A stretch of DNA of 64,000 nt from Eumeta japonica (taxonomy: Eukaryota > Arthropoda > Insecta > Lepidoptera > Psychidae): contig BGZK01000718.1 in the NCBI GenBank assembly GCA_005406025.1, forward strand, positions 1 through 64,000. Direction: 5' to 3'. The position numbers and the translations under genes were made by a program. Shown one piece after another: positions 1 to 11,215 of the stretch. Within the stretch, counting starts at the first letter, position 1; each line of letters starts with the position of its first letter. The notes under the pieces are model-generated. The model was not told the DNA's origin and did no database searches. It saw only the letters and a list, made by a program, of their open reading frames with translations.

Positions 1-520
1 TGACTTATCTGAGTATGAAATACCCGTGACTGCTCCATCTCTTATCTTTTTTAAATCATTCATGTTCAAATGTCCCATTCTTTCTGTGCCAAACTCACTA
101 CTAGTATCTTCAGTAGTAGAAGTAAGCAAACACTGCTTGCTTTCCAACCTCAACTTGTAAACACCGTTCATTTCCATCAGCAATTCCAACTAAACTGTCT
201 TGTACATTATAAATATAACAGCAGTTGTTTTGAACTGCACACTGTTGCCTTTTTGATCAACTGACTGATAGAAATTAAATTTGTCGAGAGGTTAGGAACA
301 CATGAAACTTCCTTTAAAGTCACATCATATCTGCAACCATTTGTTTTGTAATTATATTTACTTCACCACAGCACAATACAGGCATAGCACTTTTGTTTGC
401 TGCTATTATCTCCTTTATTTGAGGTGTAAAACATGGATTCTTCACAATGTTTACATTTGGGGTCATATGAACACTGGCACCGCTATCCAAGTAAAGTCAT
501 TTTACAATAATTTCCACTCA
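1..520 (-). pseudogene. copia protease and GAG-pre-integrase region (broken)
   Basis: This is the pol start of the copia element. The retroviral-type aspartic protease active site DSGAS, followed by VHMT, is encoded at 473-487 on the minus strand. Further downstream the wording MGHLNMNDLKKIRDG (about 85 down to 30) matches the GAG-pre-integrase domain that precedes integrase in copia polyproteins; the usual WH upstream of MGHL has been lost. The frame is interrupted between these two blocks by at least two shifts and a stop, so no protease or integrase could be made. The remaining pol lies outside the window. Confidence 0.8.
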
Positions 521-580
521 AGAAAACTGCGGAAAAAGCGTTCGTCGCCTTAATTACATATTGCTGGTTTTGTTCCTTGT

Positions 581-1324
581 GCACTGAGACTTGTAATGCC
601 CGAATTCTTTGCACTTATAACATTTTATTCTCTGTTTATCTGTTTCTTTTTGTTCGAACTTGACGTACTGCTGCCGGCGGCGCCATTGTTGCTACGAGAA
701 CTGTCATTCTTTTCCTTATTGCGAACATTGCGATGTTGACGATAGTGCTGCCCTCTGCTGAAAACGCATTTCCTGCCTCCGAGCTGTCATCTGATAGGTC
801 AATCAACTTCGTTTTTATTACGTCAGCTGTAATGGCGATACCAGAATGCTCGATGGCCATAATCATTGGAAAATATTTCTCCGGCAAACCAGCCAACAAT
901 AAACATCCGATCCACTCATCATTCACTGGAAATCCCGTACCTGCTAATTTTTGCGCCGTCTCGATTATTTGAGTGATGTAGGTAGACATTGAGTCGCAAC
1001 CGTCCAGGCGAATTGATATGAGGTTACGTAGCAATGTGATTCTCCTTGAAAACCCAGAATCATCAAACATAGACTTCAATTTCTGCCACAAACCTTAGTA
1101 CTTCCTGCTTCCTTAATGTGAACGTACAATGATGGATCTATTGTCAAAATTAACTTGGCCTTCGCTTTGGCATCTTCTGCTACTGCGGTTGCTGCTGATC
1201 TTTCTTGCTTTATACAATCAGCCACCTTCTAGAATTAGCAAATTCTCCGCCGCAAATGCCCACTGTCGTAGTTCTCCCGACCTTTCAGCTTTGGAATGCT
1301 GGTCAAGAAAGAATTTGTAGCCAT
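581..1324 (-). pseudogene. copia Gag (UBN2-type) pseudogene with zinc knuckle
   Basis: The start codon is most likely the minus-strand ATG at 1324-1322. It opens a Gag N-terminus reading MATNSFLTSIPKLKGREN, typical of copia. A frameshift follows within about 60 bases, then the stretch AKAKLILTIDPSLYVHIKEA (about 1170-1105), then a shift near 1085 and an open stretch of about 150 codons (1091-636) with the UBN2-like Gag body, including SGFSRRITLLRNLISI and DEWIGCLLLAGLPEKY. A CCHC knuckle (CYKCKEFGHYKSQC, spacing C-2-C-4-H-4-C) is encoded at 622-581 in yet another frame. Gag would package element RNA into particles; this copy cannot make it intact. Confidence 0.85.
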
Positions 1325-1436
1325 TTCCGTTAATTTGATTTACTGATTTTCACAGCCGTTTTATTTATATTACACTCCGCGCCTAAGCTAAATAAAAGCA
1401 AAAAATTTACTGCAAATTTAACTACACATAGGACAT

Positions 1437-1451
1437 ACTGGGCCCATAACC
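1437..1451 (-). other. copia-type primer binding site (half tRNA-iMet)
   Basis: The minus strand reads GGTTATGGGCCCAGT here, about 110 bases upstream of the Gag start. From established knowledge of Drosophila copia, this sequence pairs with an internal part of initiator methionine tRNA, so reverse transcription is primed by a 5' half-tRNA fragment and not by the tRNA 3' end. Position between the presumed LTR and Gag fits that role. Confidence 0.75.
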
Positions 1452-1545
1452 TAATAAAACGACAGTTTATTTGAACGCAATGACACGACTAATTTATTCA
1501 TACGACAAGTGACATTACATATATATTAGCAATGGTAATATTTTA
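1452..1545 (-). repeat. probable 5' LTR (or its end) of the copia element
   Basis: The stretch directly upstream of the primer site should be LTR. On the minus strand it contains a TATA-like AATATATAT (near 1520) and AATAAA-like signals (near 1485 and 1468). A copia-like opening TGTTAAAATATTACC begins at about 1542. The usual terminal CA before the primer site is not present, and no second LTR is in the window for comparison, so both borders are uncertain and the LTR could extend further right. Confidence 0.4.
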
Positions 1546-4004
1546 ACATAGATGGCGTGAGTAGGTTTATTTATGTCAGTGTACAATTTTAACAGAAATG
1601 AATGTAATACTAAAACTAATTTCATATAAAATTCTTATTTATGTACATCAGCAATAGATTACTGATAGTTAAAATTAGCGGTCTTTATAAAAATCAAGTT
1701 ATTTAATCGCTATGCTTGCAGCAAATATTTGCTTTAAAACATTTTGCGTCATTAGTATCCCTTCATAAAGTAGGGACGGAACTTAATATTTTAAAAGCTT
1801 TAAATGCATGTATTCCGTTAACAGCCCGAACAAGCTTTTCTTAACAGCTTCGCGAGATCCTATCATCGCCCATCATTTTCAACGTTAAATTGTCTTAATA
1901 TTGGGTTTCCTTTAATAGTCGTACGGCTTATTAACGTACAGGCCGAAGTGCGAATCACTGAATAACATATTTTGAGTCTAACACCCCGGCAATAATGCAT
2001 AGATTCGATGTTGAGCGTGCTATTCACGAAAATAGGGAGATTATGTAAATAATGCTGTAATGACGTCATCACGGGTTATGTCACTCGCAGTTGATGTGCG
2101 CCGAGGCGGTCTAAGGGCCGGAGGGCGTTTTTGCACCCGACGACACGACGGCACCTAAATACGCGGCGCGCCGAAGGGCGGGAGAGCGGGGGCGGAGGAA
2201 TTAAAAATGCCTGCGTCAGGGTTTAAATGACCCCTTTTCTGAGGCACATCTAACTACAGTCTTTTTATTTCAGATCGAATCTCAAGCCCCCACGCCGGTC
2301 TAACGTTAGTTGGGGACTGTTCGCGACAGTCGTCACCAACTCGATGACAACCTCCAGGCTGACAGATTAACGTGCTTTCCTTGGCACGGATTGAGCGGTT
2401 AAATTTGACTTACGATAAAGATTCATGGTTCCATTCGTTTGTGGTCAAATTCAAGCTCAACAATGCATTGCGGCTTTAAGGAAACGCTCTCAATAATCGA
2501 ACCGCTGCCCCTCCTAATTATTAACTGTGCTTGCTTCCAAAATTATTTAATTTTCTGCAAATCTATCAGATGGCAAATCATCGAAACAGTCTTAATTTTA
2601 TTTTTAACTTCTACAGCAATATTTATTCTGTCTCTAAAACCCATATTATTTGCACATACAAATGTTCTCATGACCGACCTAAATATTGTGTATTTGAACA
2701 AAAAATATATGTTTAGCTCGTGTCGTGGTGATGTCGTGCGCGTGTAAAATCTCAGGATCTTGTTAAGGGCAAAGAGCACGACTGTCTTATGGATGTCTGA
2801 ATTTTTATCTTACGGCCAGTTAATAAAGATTATGTCTGCCCTAATGGGATACGCGAGGAAATGAAGCGAAGATATTATCTGTTTACTTCGTTTAAACATA
2901 ATAAATATTGTACAATTTCATTATACACCTTAGGGGAATTGTAACAATTTAAACTTAGAAAGAGAGAAAGCTGTTTAAGCAACGGCTTATATATGAGAAC
3001 TGCTTTTATAGGCCACCTTATGCTTCATCTAAGACCGTTGTGTCAAATGAACGATATTAGTACCGCCAAATAATACAACCATGACAACAACGGTTATACC
3101 ACCCATTCATTTAAAAATCCTTATTCGATACTGAAAGTTCCCCTTGAACTTCGATAAACTTATCAGGATCGCTTGAGCAGCTTTGTTCTTCAACGGCTTT
3201 CCGAACTCTGCGTACGTAACAGAGTGCCAGATTTTAGATCTCGGATCCCAGACATGCCGCAAACTTTGGACACGGCCGTTTATCCGCTGTTGTCCAGGGT
3301 GAAATAGATCCGTAACATATTAAACGCCGGCGGAACACAGCAATTGGAACGTCTCTGGACGGGCAGCGGCGCGGAATTAATTGTTGAGCGTGAAAATGAT
3401 TAATTAAAAAAAGTGGCTGCCAATCAATTTTTCTGTAAACGTGACTCGCCGGATCCAGATTGATGTCGGGCTGGACTTATAGGCCGTCAAACTAATTACT
3501 GAACCAATATTGTAGGTGACGCCTGCTCATTTGTTATGCCAGAAACTGATAAGTGTGTTTAGTCTAGTCGACAGGCTTTTAAAACTTCAGGCGTAGGTAT
3601 TATTTTGCCCTCTAACTATCGTTGTTCGTAAAACAGATTTCTGCGATCTAAGTTTGCGATGAATTTAGATACATTTTCACCTATTAATGTAAAAAATGTT
3701 ACCAAGCTGTTAAACAATATCAAAGAGTATTTCGCATAAGGAAAATAAGGAAAATGTTAACACTGGTGGATGAAATTCTTCTTGTTCTCGTGACCACTCG
3801 TTGGCTTATTGTGGCAACACTGACGGATATTAACTCCGAAATTGTTGTTTTAAGTGGATGCATATCGACTTGAACAGAAGTAACGATCCGTAATTTATTT
3901 AGTGTACAAAATTAATACGGATTATTAAAAGGAACGATTTCATTTCTAATTCGCATAATGAGATGCAGAAAACTGTAATTTATTCAATAACTTATTCAAT
4001 ACTA
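1546..4004. other. noncoding DNA with GC-rich islands
   Basis: No coding region is supported. A CpG-rich patch lies at about 2085-2225 and a second, less GC-rich one at about 3170-3480. The latter holds several TAATTA-type homeodomain core sites (around 3375-3405). A dispersed repeat sits at 2280-2400. Open frames of 60-100 codons here show no recognisable wording and are treated as chance. Confidence 0.5.
2280..2400 (+). repeat. dispersed repeat related to 57580-57665
   Basis: The core, with GTCGTCACCAAC, GATGACAACCTCC and AACGTGCTTTCC in order, is matched by a diverged copy at 57610-57655 in the same orientation. I associate the phrase 'AACGTGCTTTCCnnGGCACGGA' with a common lepidopteran repeat from memory. 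The class of element is unknown. Confidence 0.5.
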
Positions 4005-4300
4005 GCTTTACGTCCGTTGCTTCGCCCACGTTGAGTTGAAATGTGTTCCTTAACTTTAAAGACCTTTGCTGTCAATACCAATTTTGCTCCCGTTTATAAT
4101 TCTGGATCCGGTGCTGTTCTTAATTTCGATTCCGATCATGCTCTGATTCCAATGTCGATCCGATACCCGGTTACGATCCCGGTTCCGAAGTCGTACCGAT
4201 TCGCCTTTGCTAATAATTCCGATGCCTCGCATAGTTCCAATTTTCTAAGCCGGAGCTAACGAAGTCAAAATAATATATAACTGTATTTGAGGGTAAGGAT
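4005..4300 (+). repeat. cryptic simple repeat, GATTCCGATC type
   Basis: After an opening CTAGCTTTACGTCCGTTGC the sequence is a scrambled series of words such as GATTCC, GATCCC, TTCCGATC and GGTCCC with no fixed period. The same vocabulary recurs at 18480-18740, 23880-24140, 49880-50100 and 58160-58310 (same strand) and at 20575-20650, 44690-44755 and 56640-56740 (opposite strand). The one open frame of 72 codons across it is low-complexity and not a gene. Confidence 0.6.
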
Positions 4301-4881
4301 CTACTAATAAAAGAATTTTAAAATCCATGGTAGTTAGGTCCAATAGCGTAAATCATGGACGAAGTCGAGGACAAATGTTAAACAGATTGATAGAACTTTT
4401 CCTTGAAAACATACATATATGTACCAACATTTGGTGTTGAAGTACATTTACTTCTGGTAGACCAACATCCATTTTAATATATGTATATGGCGTATTAAAT
4501 TATGTTAGCTTGTAGTAATTTTATGGATTAAATATTTTTCCTGAATTGTTGCCCATTTGTTATTGGATATTATGCATAACACAGGAAGTATATCTAATTC
4601 ACAATAACAGTTGGTTCCCATATTTCTAAACCTAGCTTTTTAGTATTACTAGTAATTTTTGAATGCCGAATAAAATTACAAATAGTCTTAGAAAAGACAG
4701 TTATTTATTAAATTTTTGCATATATGTTTTGTTGAACAAATATTACGCACACTTTTGAACAAATGTTGCTACAAATTTTTTTATATTTTAATCGTATATC
4801 TGCAATCAGTCGCTAGACTATGAGCAGGTGAGTTGAATGGAAGTGATGTTTAGCGATATAGGACCACTGCCCTAGCTCCCT

Positions 4882-7497
4882 TTATTCAGTTAGCACGTCG
4901 GCTCTTTTAAGTCTTTTAAATGGATATGGCTGTAAGAGCAAATTAGATAGGGGTTTGGATGTGTTGCCAGTCGGTTTTATAGTTAGTTGAGTACCGTTTC
5001 GCCTCTACCAAAACTGTTGGGATTTCCAGATAATCGTGTATTTCTGAGTTGCGTGCATACCAGGGTGCTGACGATAAGGTCCTCAGTATATTGTTCTGAG
5101 CTCTCTGAAGGCACACAATGTTGGATTTACTGGCAGATGACCACAGTTGTATCCCATATGTCCATATTGGTTTGATTATGGAACAATATACCCGTAGTTT
5201 GTTGGAAAGAGATAGTGCGGACTGTCTTCCGAGGAGCCAGAGGAGGTTTTGAAACGAAAATTAATTTCATTGCGCTTATTTTTATATGATCCTTCCATGT
5301 CATTCTTCTGTCCAGGTAGAACCCCAAGTATTTGACACAGGTCGATTGTGGAAGTTTGTCGCGGCCTAAGTTGACTGAGGGGCAAGTTTCAAGTCTAAGC
5401 GCAAACGTGATATGATGCGATTTTGGGGCGCTAGCTTTAATGCGCCATTTGGTTAACCAGTCATGGGTGATGTTGAGTTGACTCTGCAGCAAAGTGCTGG
5501 CCTGCTTCGCTGCATGCAGGCCGCATCGTCAGCGAAAGTTGCCACGGCTACTTTGGGAGACTGGGGCAGGTCGCTGGTAAAAATATTATAGAGGACTCAA
5601 GCACAGAACCCTGGGGTACCCCGCTAGACAGGTGTAGAGGATCTTGCATCACGCAGCTTGACCTGGAATGTTCTATCGCAGAGATAAGAGCTCATTAAGA
5701 GGTAATAGAGTGAGGAAGGATTTTCTTAATTTTGCACAGCAGTCCCTATGCCATACACGATCGAACGCTTGTTGGACGTCCAGAAAAGCAGCAGAGCAGT
5801 ATTCTTTTGTTCGAGGCATTGCCTTATAGTGCTATAGACACGGTGGACTTGCTCTATGGTAGAGTGATGTTTTCGGAACCCATATTGGTGGTCTGGTATT
5901 ACGTAGTTTATTTCTAGACACGGTGACAATCGTTCCAAGACAATCCTTTCCCACAACTTTGACAGTACCGGCGTTAGGCTGATGGGACGGTATGATGAGG
6001 CTTCATTGGGTGGCTTACCAGGCTTATGAATCATAACAATTTGAGATGTCTTCCAAAGTGTCGGTACGTGAGAGGTTCTAAATGTGGCGTTAAAAGGATA
6101 GTTAAGAAAACTAAACACTTCCTAGGAAGCTCTTTCAGTAGTCTTGGTGTGATTAAGTCAAATCCTGGAGATTTATTTGGGTTCATTTTGGATATTATTT
6201 TAGTCAGTTCTTTTGGAGTAGTATGGCGCAGTGGTAGACACATCTGCAGGTCTTGTTTCAGTATTGCCTCTATTTCAGGGTCTTCTGGGGTATCTGCGTC
6301 ATTGGGTTTAAAGACACTAGAAAGATGAATGGCAAAGGCCTCAGATTTTCTTGATCCGTTCGGGCCCACGTGCTTCCAGATCTAATGGGTGGGGAACACT
6401 GTTGAGGCTGCGGTGGCTTTTGTAGCCTTCAAAGGTTGTAGGCTCCATGTCCATTGGGAGACATCTTCTCCAGCCTTTTCTTGATCATGTCATTGGTAGT
6501 TTCTGCAAGGAGATTCTTTAGTTCTTTAATAGCACGGTTTAACTTTGTTTTGTCTGAGGCCCTATGGGATAACTGCCAAACTCTACGAAGACGACGTTTT
6601 TCAGCAACTTTTTTTTGACCACAAGAGGTGTCGGAACACTATAAGATGATGCCTTTAGCTCAGGGTGCTAGTCCAGCTACCTGGATTAAGTTGGTGATGT
6701 ATAGGCTTGCATTGTCCACTTCTTCATTAGTCTTAAGAGATAGTTTGAGGTCAATGTTTGATTCCAGGTATTCACGAAAACAATCCCAGTCCGTTTTGGA
6801 GTTATGGAGATAGTCGGTGCCAGAATCATGGGGTATAGCTATTGGGCTAAGTATCAGTATAACTGGTGTGTGGTCAGAGGAACCATCTAAGCTTGACTTG
6901 ATAAGAGTATTCTGTAAGCAGATGTTTTTGTGATAAAAAGTCTAGTAGATCAGGAGTTTTATTGCTATCCGTAGGCCAGTATGTGGGCTCCGGTTGACAT
7001 AGATCTGAGGTGATTAGCATCAATACTCTTCTTAAGTTCCTTACCCTGGTTACCGTTATTCTTGATCCCCAGTGAGAATGCTTCGCGTTCCAGTCACCTA
7101 CAGCGATGAATCTGTTGCCCAGAGTCTTGAAGAAGTCAGAAAACATTTCCTCTTTTATGGTATGACGCGGCGGGCAGTATATTGCCGAAAGGTTCAGAAA
7201 TCCTGATCGATCTTCAACTCTAATGGAGGTAGCTTGGAGATAGGGAGGCTGCAAATGGGTCTAGGAGACAGTGCTTTACACTCTTGATGATTATTGCAGC
7301 TCCAGCATGGGCGCCTCCATCAGGGTGAGGCGTGAGATAAACGGAATATCCCGGCACGTTTATCCGGCTCCTTGATGTAGTATGCGATTCTGAGATGAGG
7401 CAAACGTCAATCATGTTAGATTTCATGAAAACTTCGAGTTCGTTTTGTTGGGAGCAAGACCATTTATGTTCCACGTGGCTACGTGCAAGGAAGTCAT
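4882..7497 (-). pseudogene. Jockey ORF2: endonuclease + reverse transcriptase, broken
   Basis: The likely start is the minus-strand ATG at 7497, opening with MTSLHVATWNINGLAPNKTN, a typical APE-endonuclease N-terminus. Endonuclease motifs follow: LISESH, the catalytic GDWNAKH (about 7110-7090) and SDH (about 6880), the last in a shifted frame. The linker leads into the reverse transcriptase with NPNKSPGFD, SYRPISLTP, FRKHHSTIEQ, the first catalytic aspartate in LDVQQAFDRVW (about 5785-5750), GVPQGSVL (about 5620) and the catalytic box FADD at 5536-5525 followed by AA. The C-terminal region ends in a stop at 4884-4882. At least four frame changes separate these blocks. Reverse transcriptase would copy element RNA at a nicked target; this copy cannot. 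Confidence 0.9.
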
Positions 7498-7500
7498 TAT

Positions 7501-7815
7501 TTAAGTTTGGAGATAAGGGTAGAAATAACGCCCACTAGAGTCTATTTGTTGAATTAAGGTATCCATTTTCTCACTTTGTTTGAGCAGCATATCTTCCAAT
7601 TTACTATTGGATTGTTGACTTGGTTGGGGAGTTTTTCCAGAGGTGGCGTCGGCATATGATCTACTATGAGTGTTATTTCCATTACCAGTTGATCTGTTGC
7701 CCACAGTCGGATTACTCGGTGGAGTTTGGTTACTTTGGGCAGGTTGTTTTGCCCTAGGCATGGTGGTTTTGTGTCTTCGAGCTAGAATCTCTTTGTATAT
7801 TTCACAGCCATATTT
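7501..7815 (-). pseudogene. Jockey ORF1 C-terminal fragment
   Basis: The readable part begins with GCEIYKEILARRH, which looks like the end of the zinc-knuckle region of Jockey Gag. It continues into a Gln/Ser/Pro/Asn-rich stretch containing SYADATSGK, and then an amphipathic segment LEDMLLKQSEKMDTLIQQI. In a one-base-shifted frame the ORF1 stop TAA overlaps the ORF2 ATG as TAATG, the close stop-start arrangement of Jockey-like elements. The upstream half of ORF1, including most of the knuckles, is absent. Confidence 0.75.
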
Positions 7816-9126
7816 GTATTATATTATATTTCACACAAATATTTGTATTGCATTTTTTGTTACGAATATTACGAATAATATTTGTAATAATACATTTCTT
7901 TTTAATAAAAAATAGAAAAATAAATAAAATACCACTATTTTAGAATTATTTATATAAAATATACTAAACGAGAATCATACACGGCACATTCTCAGAGTGA
8001 AATCCTGTAAAAGATTTTGTATAGTGCTATAAGGTACGGAACTGTGAGAAACTCACGACTTTGTATTCGATGTAATGTATGTATTTACGTTACATTTTAA
8101 AAATAAACCGCCGAGCCCGTGTCTAGGTGTGACGGGGTTCCGTAGCAAAATTCTCTAACGTTCCCTTCAATTTCGAAATACGCGCTGTTTCATTTCAAAG
8201 GATTACGCCGTCAAATTTAAGTCTTCATCAATCCGCCGCGGACGCGCACGCCGCCGCAACATCAAATCTAAAAGCTCGAACTTTAAGCTTCCTACTCGGC
8301 TCCAGCACTAGTTGGGAGTTATTAACGGCTTTGACGGATTACGTACTGGCATTGCGCAGTGTATCTTAAAAGTGTTTCCTATGTTTGGTTTTCGGAATCC
8401 TTAGGTGGCTTTTGTTTGTTGTTTCATCATTGCTTGTTGATGATTTGAAAGAGCACGTCAAAAGCAAAATATAATACATACTATTCAGATCTTTTTCTAA
8501 TGAAACATTAATATTTTTTAATGAAAACGTTTACTTGTTAAGCTAATGTGATTTAACTGCAAATCCACTTGATAATTTTTACTAAATTTACTGATTGACA
8601 GTCTTAATGTATTTTTGTTCGGTTTCTCATATTCATAGCTCAGAGGCAGAAGTGTGGGAGAATAATGAATACTTTCGAAAACAGATTTGAAACTTAACTT
8701 TTCATTATGGAAATTGTTAATATATGAGAATTAAATTCCTTTTGTCGCATACTGAAAGCGATATCTCATTTGAGAGAATCACTATATTTTTTTGACTTCA
8801 TTCCATTTTAATTTTAGATGATCGTCCGGGTGTCAAATATCACTAGTATAAGTGAAGTTAATGTAGAAGCCCAGGATCTAGCAGATAGACAGATGAACGG
8901 AGACGAGATTATAAGATTGTATCGCCCTCTAAAGAACTCAATGAAGACATGTTTTTCTTTTTATAATGAAAATTAAATTGTCCATATATTCCAGATATCT
9001 AGTATATAGTTATTACCTATACATGAGGTATAAACACTATTAAAACGAATTATGGAATTAAATTACCGGAATCCTTAATGTCTAAAGTCCGAATTTCTTC
9101 TGTCTGGTTTCATTTCATTCAACCTC
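7816..9126. other. noncoding DNA with one GC-rich island
   Basis: No gene is supported. The interval 8100-8345 is CpG-rich, with a cluster of CCGCCGC and GCGGACGCGC words. The phrase GGGGTTCCGTAGC at about 8138 and a run of AGATAGACAG near 8880 look like decayed pieces of a dispersed repeat also seen at 10800-11215 and 29150-29300. Confidence 0.4.
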
Positions 9127-9365
9127 CGACAATTTTTTTTTATTGCGGATTGAGGGGCCCTTGAGCCCTCGGCGCTGACCAGCGATAATCTTCACCAGTG
9201 CCACGGAACCTCCGAGGCCGACGGCTTAATATTTTCAAAATGGTACGGTTTCAATGCGACTCGAGTTAAAAAAAACTCGTCGGTCATTCATCCATTGGTC
9301 AGGAACGAACCCCGTTGCCTGAAGTCCGAAGCCGACGTTCTTGACTACTGAGCAACTGAAGAGTT
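9127..9365 (-). mobile_element. probable tRNA-derived SINE
   Basis: On the minus strand, starting near 9362, there is an A-box-like GCTCAGTAGTCAAGAACG and about 40 bases later a B-box-like GGGTTCGTTCC, the two internal RNA polymerase III promoter elements of tRNA genes. A GC-rich body of about 170 bp follows and ends in an A-rich tail (AATAAAAAAAAA) at about 9127-9138. It does not fold as a plain tRNA gene. Target-site duplications are not evident. Confidence 0.45.
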
Positions 9366-10799
9366 TTTTATTATAACGTAATATCCGACGACGACCGATT
9401 TCTACTTAATCCAATCAGCGCAGACGTCGCCCCTCATTCATTAGCCGGCTGCCGGCCGGGCCGGACGTCCGCAGCCAATCTGCGCTTTGTCGCGATGTAT
9501 TATCACCGGTCCTTGTATAATACAAGATTTCATGTGAATACAAACGTTTAAGGGAATCCATCTGGAACATGTGTCGGCATTCACGTACGAACATTAATTG
9601 TAAATTAGCAAATAAAATACGGTTTCAATTGTTTACGGATTCGTGGAGATAGCCGGTCATAAATATTAAGTATACGCTAACGTCTGTTCATGCCATGTAT
9701 TGAAATTTTAGTAACAGATCCACCACCATTTCTTGATGGCTCAGTCGCCCGTATGTGTGCAAATGCATATATGCAAATGAGATTTATTCGGAGTTGTCAC
9801 TAAATATAATAAAATGCTCTCGCAAGTCCGATGCTACTTAGCATGAAATTGTAAAATCACTTTAGAAATTAGAGCGATAGCGATAATGACTTATTATATG
9901 ATGAATAAACCATATAACTTTTAAGGAAAAAAATAAATGTAAATAGAATAAACACCTAAATCTCCCCAAAATCACAAATCTTGCGGTGTTTAAAAAAAAT
10001 TTCACATTCGTATCTCTTTAACATTTTTCTGCTCTTTTATTGTTTTTTGGAAATTGTTAGTTTCGAGGATATCCTTTATGGGCGATAACATTTTTTTTTG
10101 AGTGATACAAAATATACTTTAATAATATTACAATATATATTGTGACAGATATGCAATCAACTGACCATGTTATCATTCTGAAAATTGCCACAATTTTTGC
10201 GTTAAATCCTACACAAATGAAACTACTTAAACTACGAAGCTCAATTTTAAAAATTGGTCAAGAGTATGTCGGACCATGCCCAATGTAAGGTTCCGTAGCT
10301 GTTATTTCCAAGAAATCCACAACAGATGAGATTTTGTATTAGAATCATATTGTGAAATTTTGTTTAGTTAGGTGTATACTACTAAGATTTATGTGTGAAG
10401 GGGTAAATATAGGTTTTGATAAATAATTTAATAACAATCTTTTAGCCAAAGTTTATATTATATATATTTTATTACATACTAGTAAATGACTTTAACGTAA
10501 TGCATTACGATCTTTATGTATTTACCTAAATACGTAATTATTTATTAAATTTTAAGTGCGTTGAAACACAAATAAAATACTTACTACAGTCTTAAAATGT
10601 AAATTTACGATGTGAAAAAGTGGACCAGTAAAACAGCATATCTTCAAGGCACTTTAGTCCTTTTGTTGAGAAGCTCAATTTTTCGCCAGCGATTCAAAAA
10701 CGGTGTATCCGGTCGTATTGAAAATAATTTTTATGGAAAATATTTATTAAGCATTACATTTTATTCAATTTTATTTTCATATTTTTTAGACATAATGTT

Positions 10800-11215
10800 C
10801 AAAAAATAAAAGTGAGGACACAATTTGTGCTACTTTCGAAGCGATTATTTCCGAATACACCTAATCAAAAATTTTGCTTAAAAACCTTACACCTTAAAGA
10901 GTTATCGAAATATGCATATAAAAGAATTGTCGAGGTATACAAATTTCGACACACATTGATGATTGCTGAAAAAAATTTTTCAACATGTGTACTGTATACA
11001 TGTTTGTAGTGCCCTCCCCTCCAGACACATTTATTTTTGTTATTTAATTACTAAACTACACAAAGGCTTATACAAGACACCTACACTCCAAATTTCATCA
11101 AAATACATAGTTTTGAGTAAAATGCATGTGGCATACGAACAGATGCATATGATGAACCTATAAAGGTTCCATTTTTGTCATTTTGACTACGGGACCGTAA
11201 AAACCAAACACTTTT
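10800..11215 (+). repeat. dispersed repeat fragment ending in GGTTCC...ACCGTAAAAA
   Basis: The end of this block (AAGGTTCCATTTTTGTCATT, then CTACGGGACCGTAAAAA) has the wording of a widespread insect repeat that normally reads GGTTCCG...GGAACCCTAAAA. Related fragments are near 8140, 10290 and 29205-29300. The assignment is from memory of such repeats; the element class is unknown. Confidence 0.35.

Larger units (their letters stand above)
1..1545 (-). mobile_element. Ty1/copia LTR retrotransposon, 5' portion, cut by window edge
   Basis: Reading the minus strand from about 1545 down to 1 gives the expected copia order: a possible LTR, a primer binding site, Gag with a CCHC zinc knuckle, the aspartic protease motif DSGAS and the start of the GAG-pre-integrase region. 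The reading frame changes several times and contains stops, so the copy is dead. The integrase, reverse transcriptase and RNase H parts and the 3' LTR would lie to the left of position 1. Copia-superfamily assignment rests on Gag wording, gene order and the primer site. It is firm; the family within copia is not determined. Confidence 0.88.
4860..7815 (-). mobile_element. Jockey-clade non-LTR retrotransposon, 5'-truncated and frameshifted
   Basis: The minus strand carries, in order, the C-terminal end of ORF1, then an ORF2 with apurinic-type endonuclease, reverse transcriptase and a C-terminal region ending at 4882. The 5' part of ORF1 is missing; element wording starts at about 7815, as expected of 5' truncation during target-primed reverse transcription. 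Several frameshifts and stops make the copy inactive. A clean poly-A tail and target-site duplication are not visible, so the 3' border (about 4860 or somewhat lower) is approximate. Confidence 0.9.

Noticed and set aside
1129..1320. 63-codon plus-strand frame with hydrophobic leucine-rich start
   Set aside because: It is the antisense shadow of the copia Gag region.
4815..4835. CAGGTGAGTTG donor-like site
   Set aside because: It lies just beyond the LINE 3' end with no open frame leading into it.
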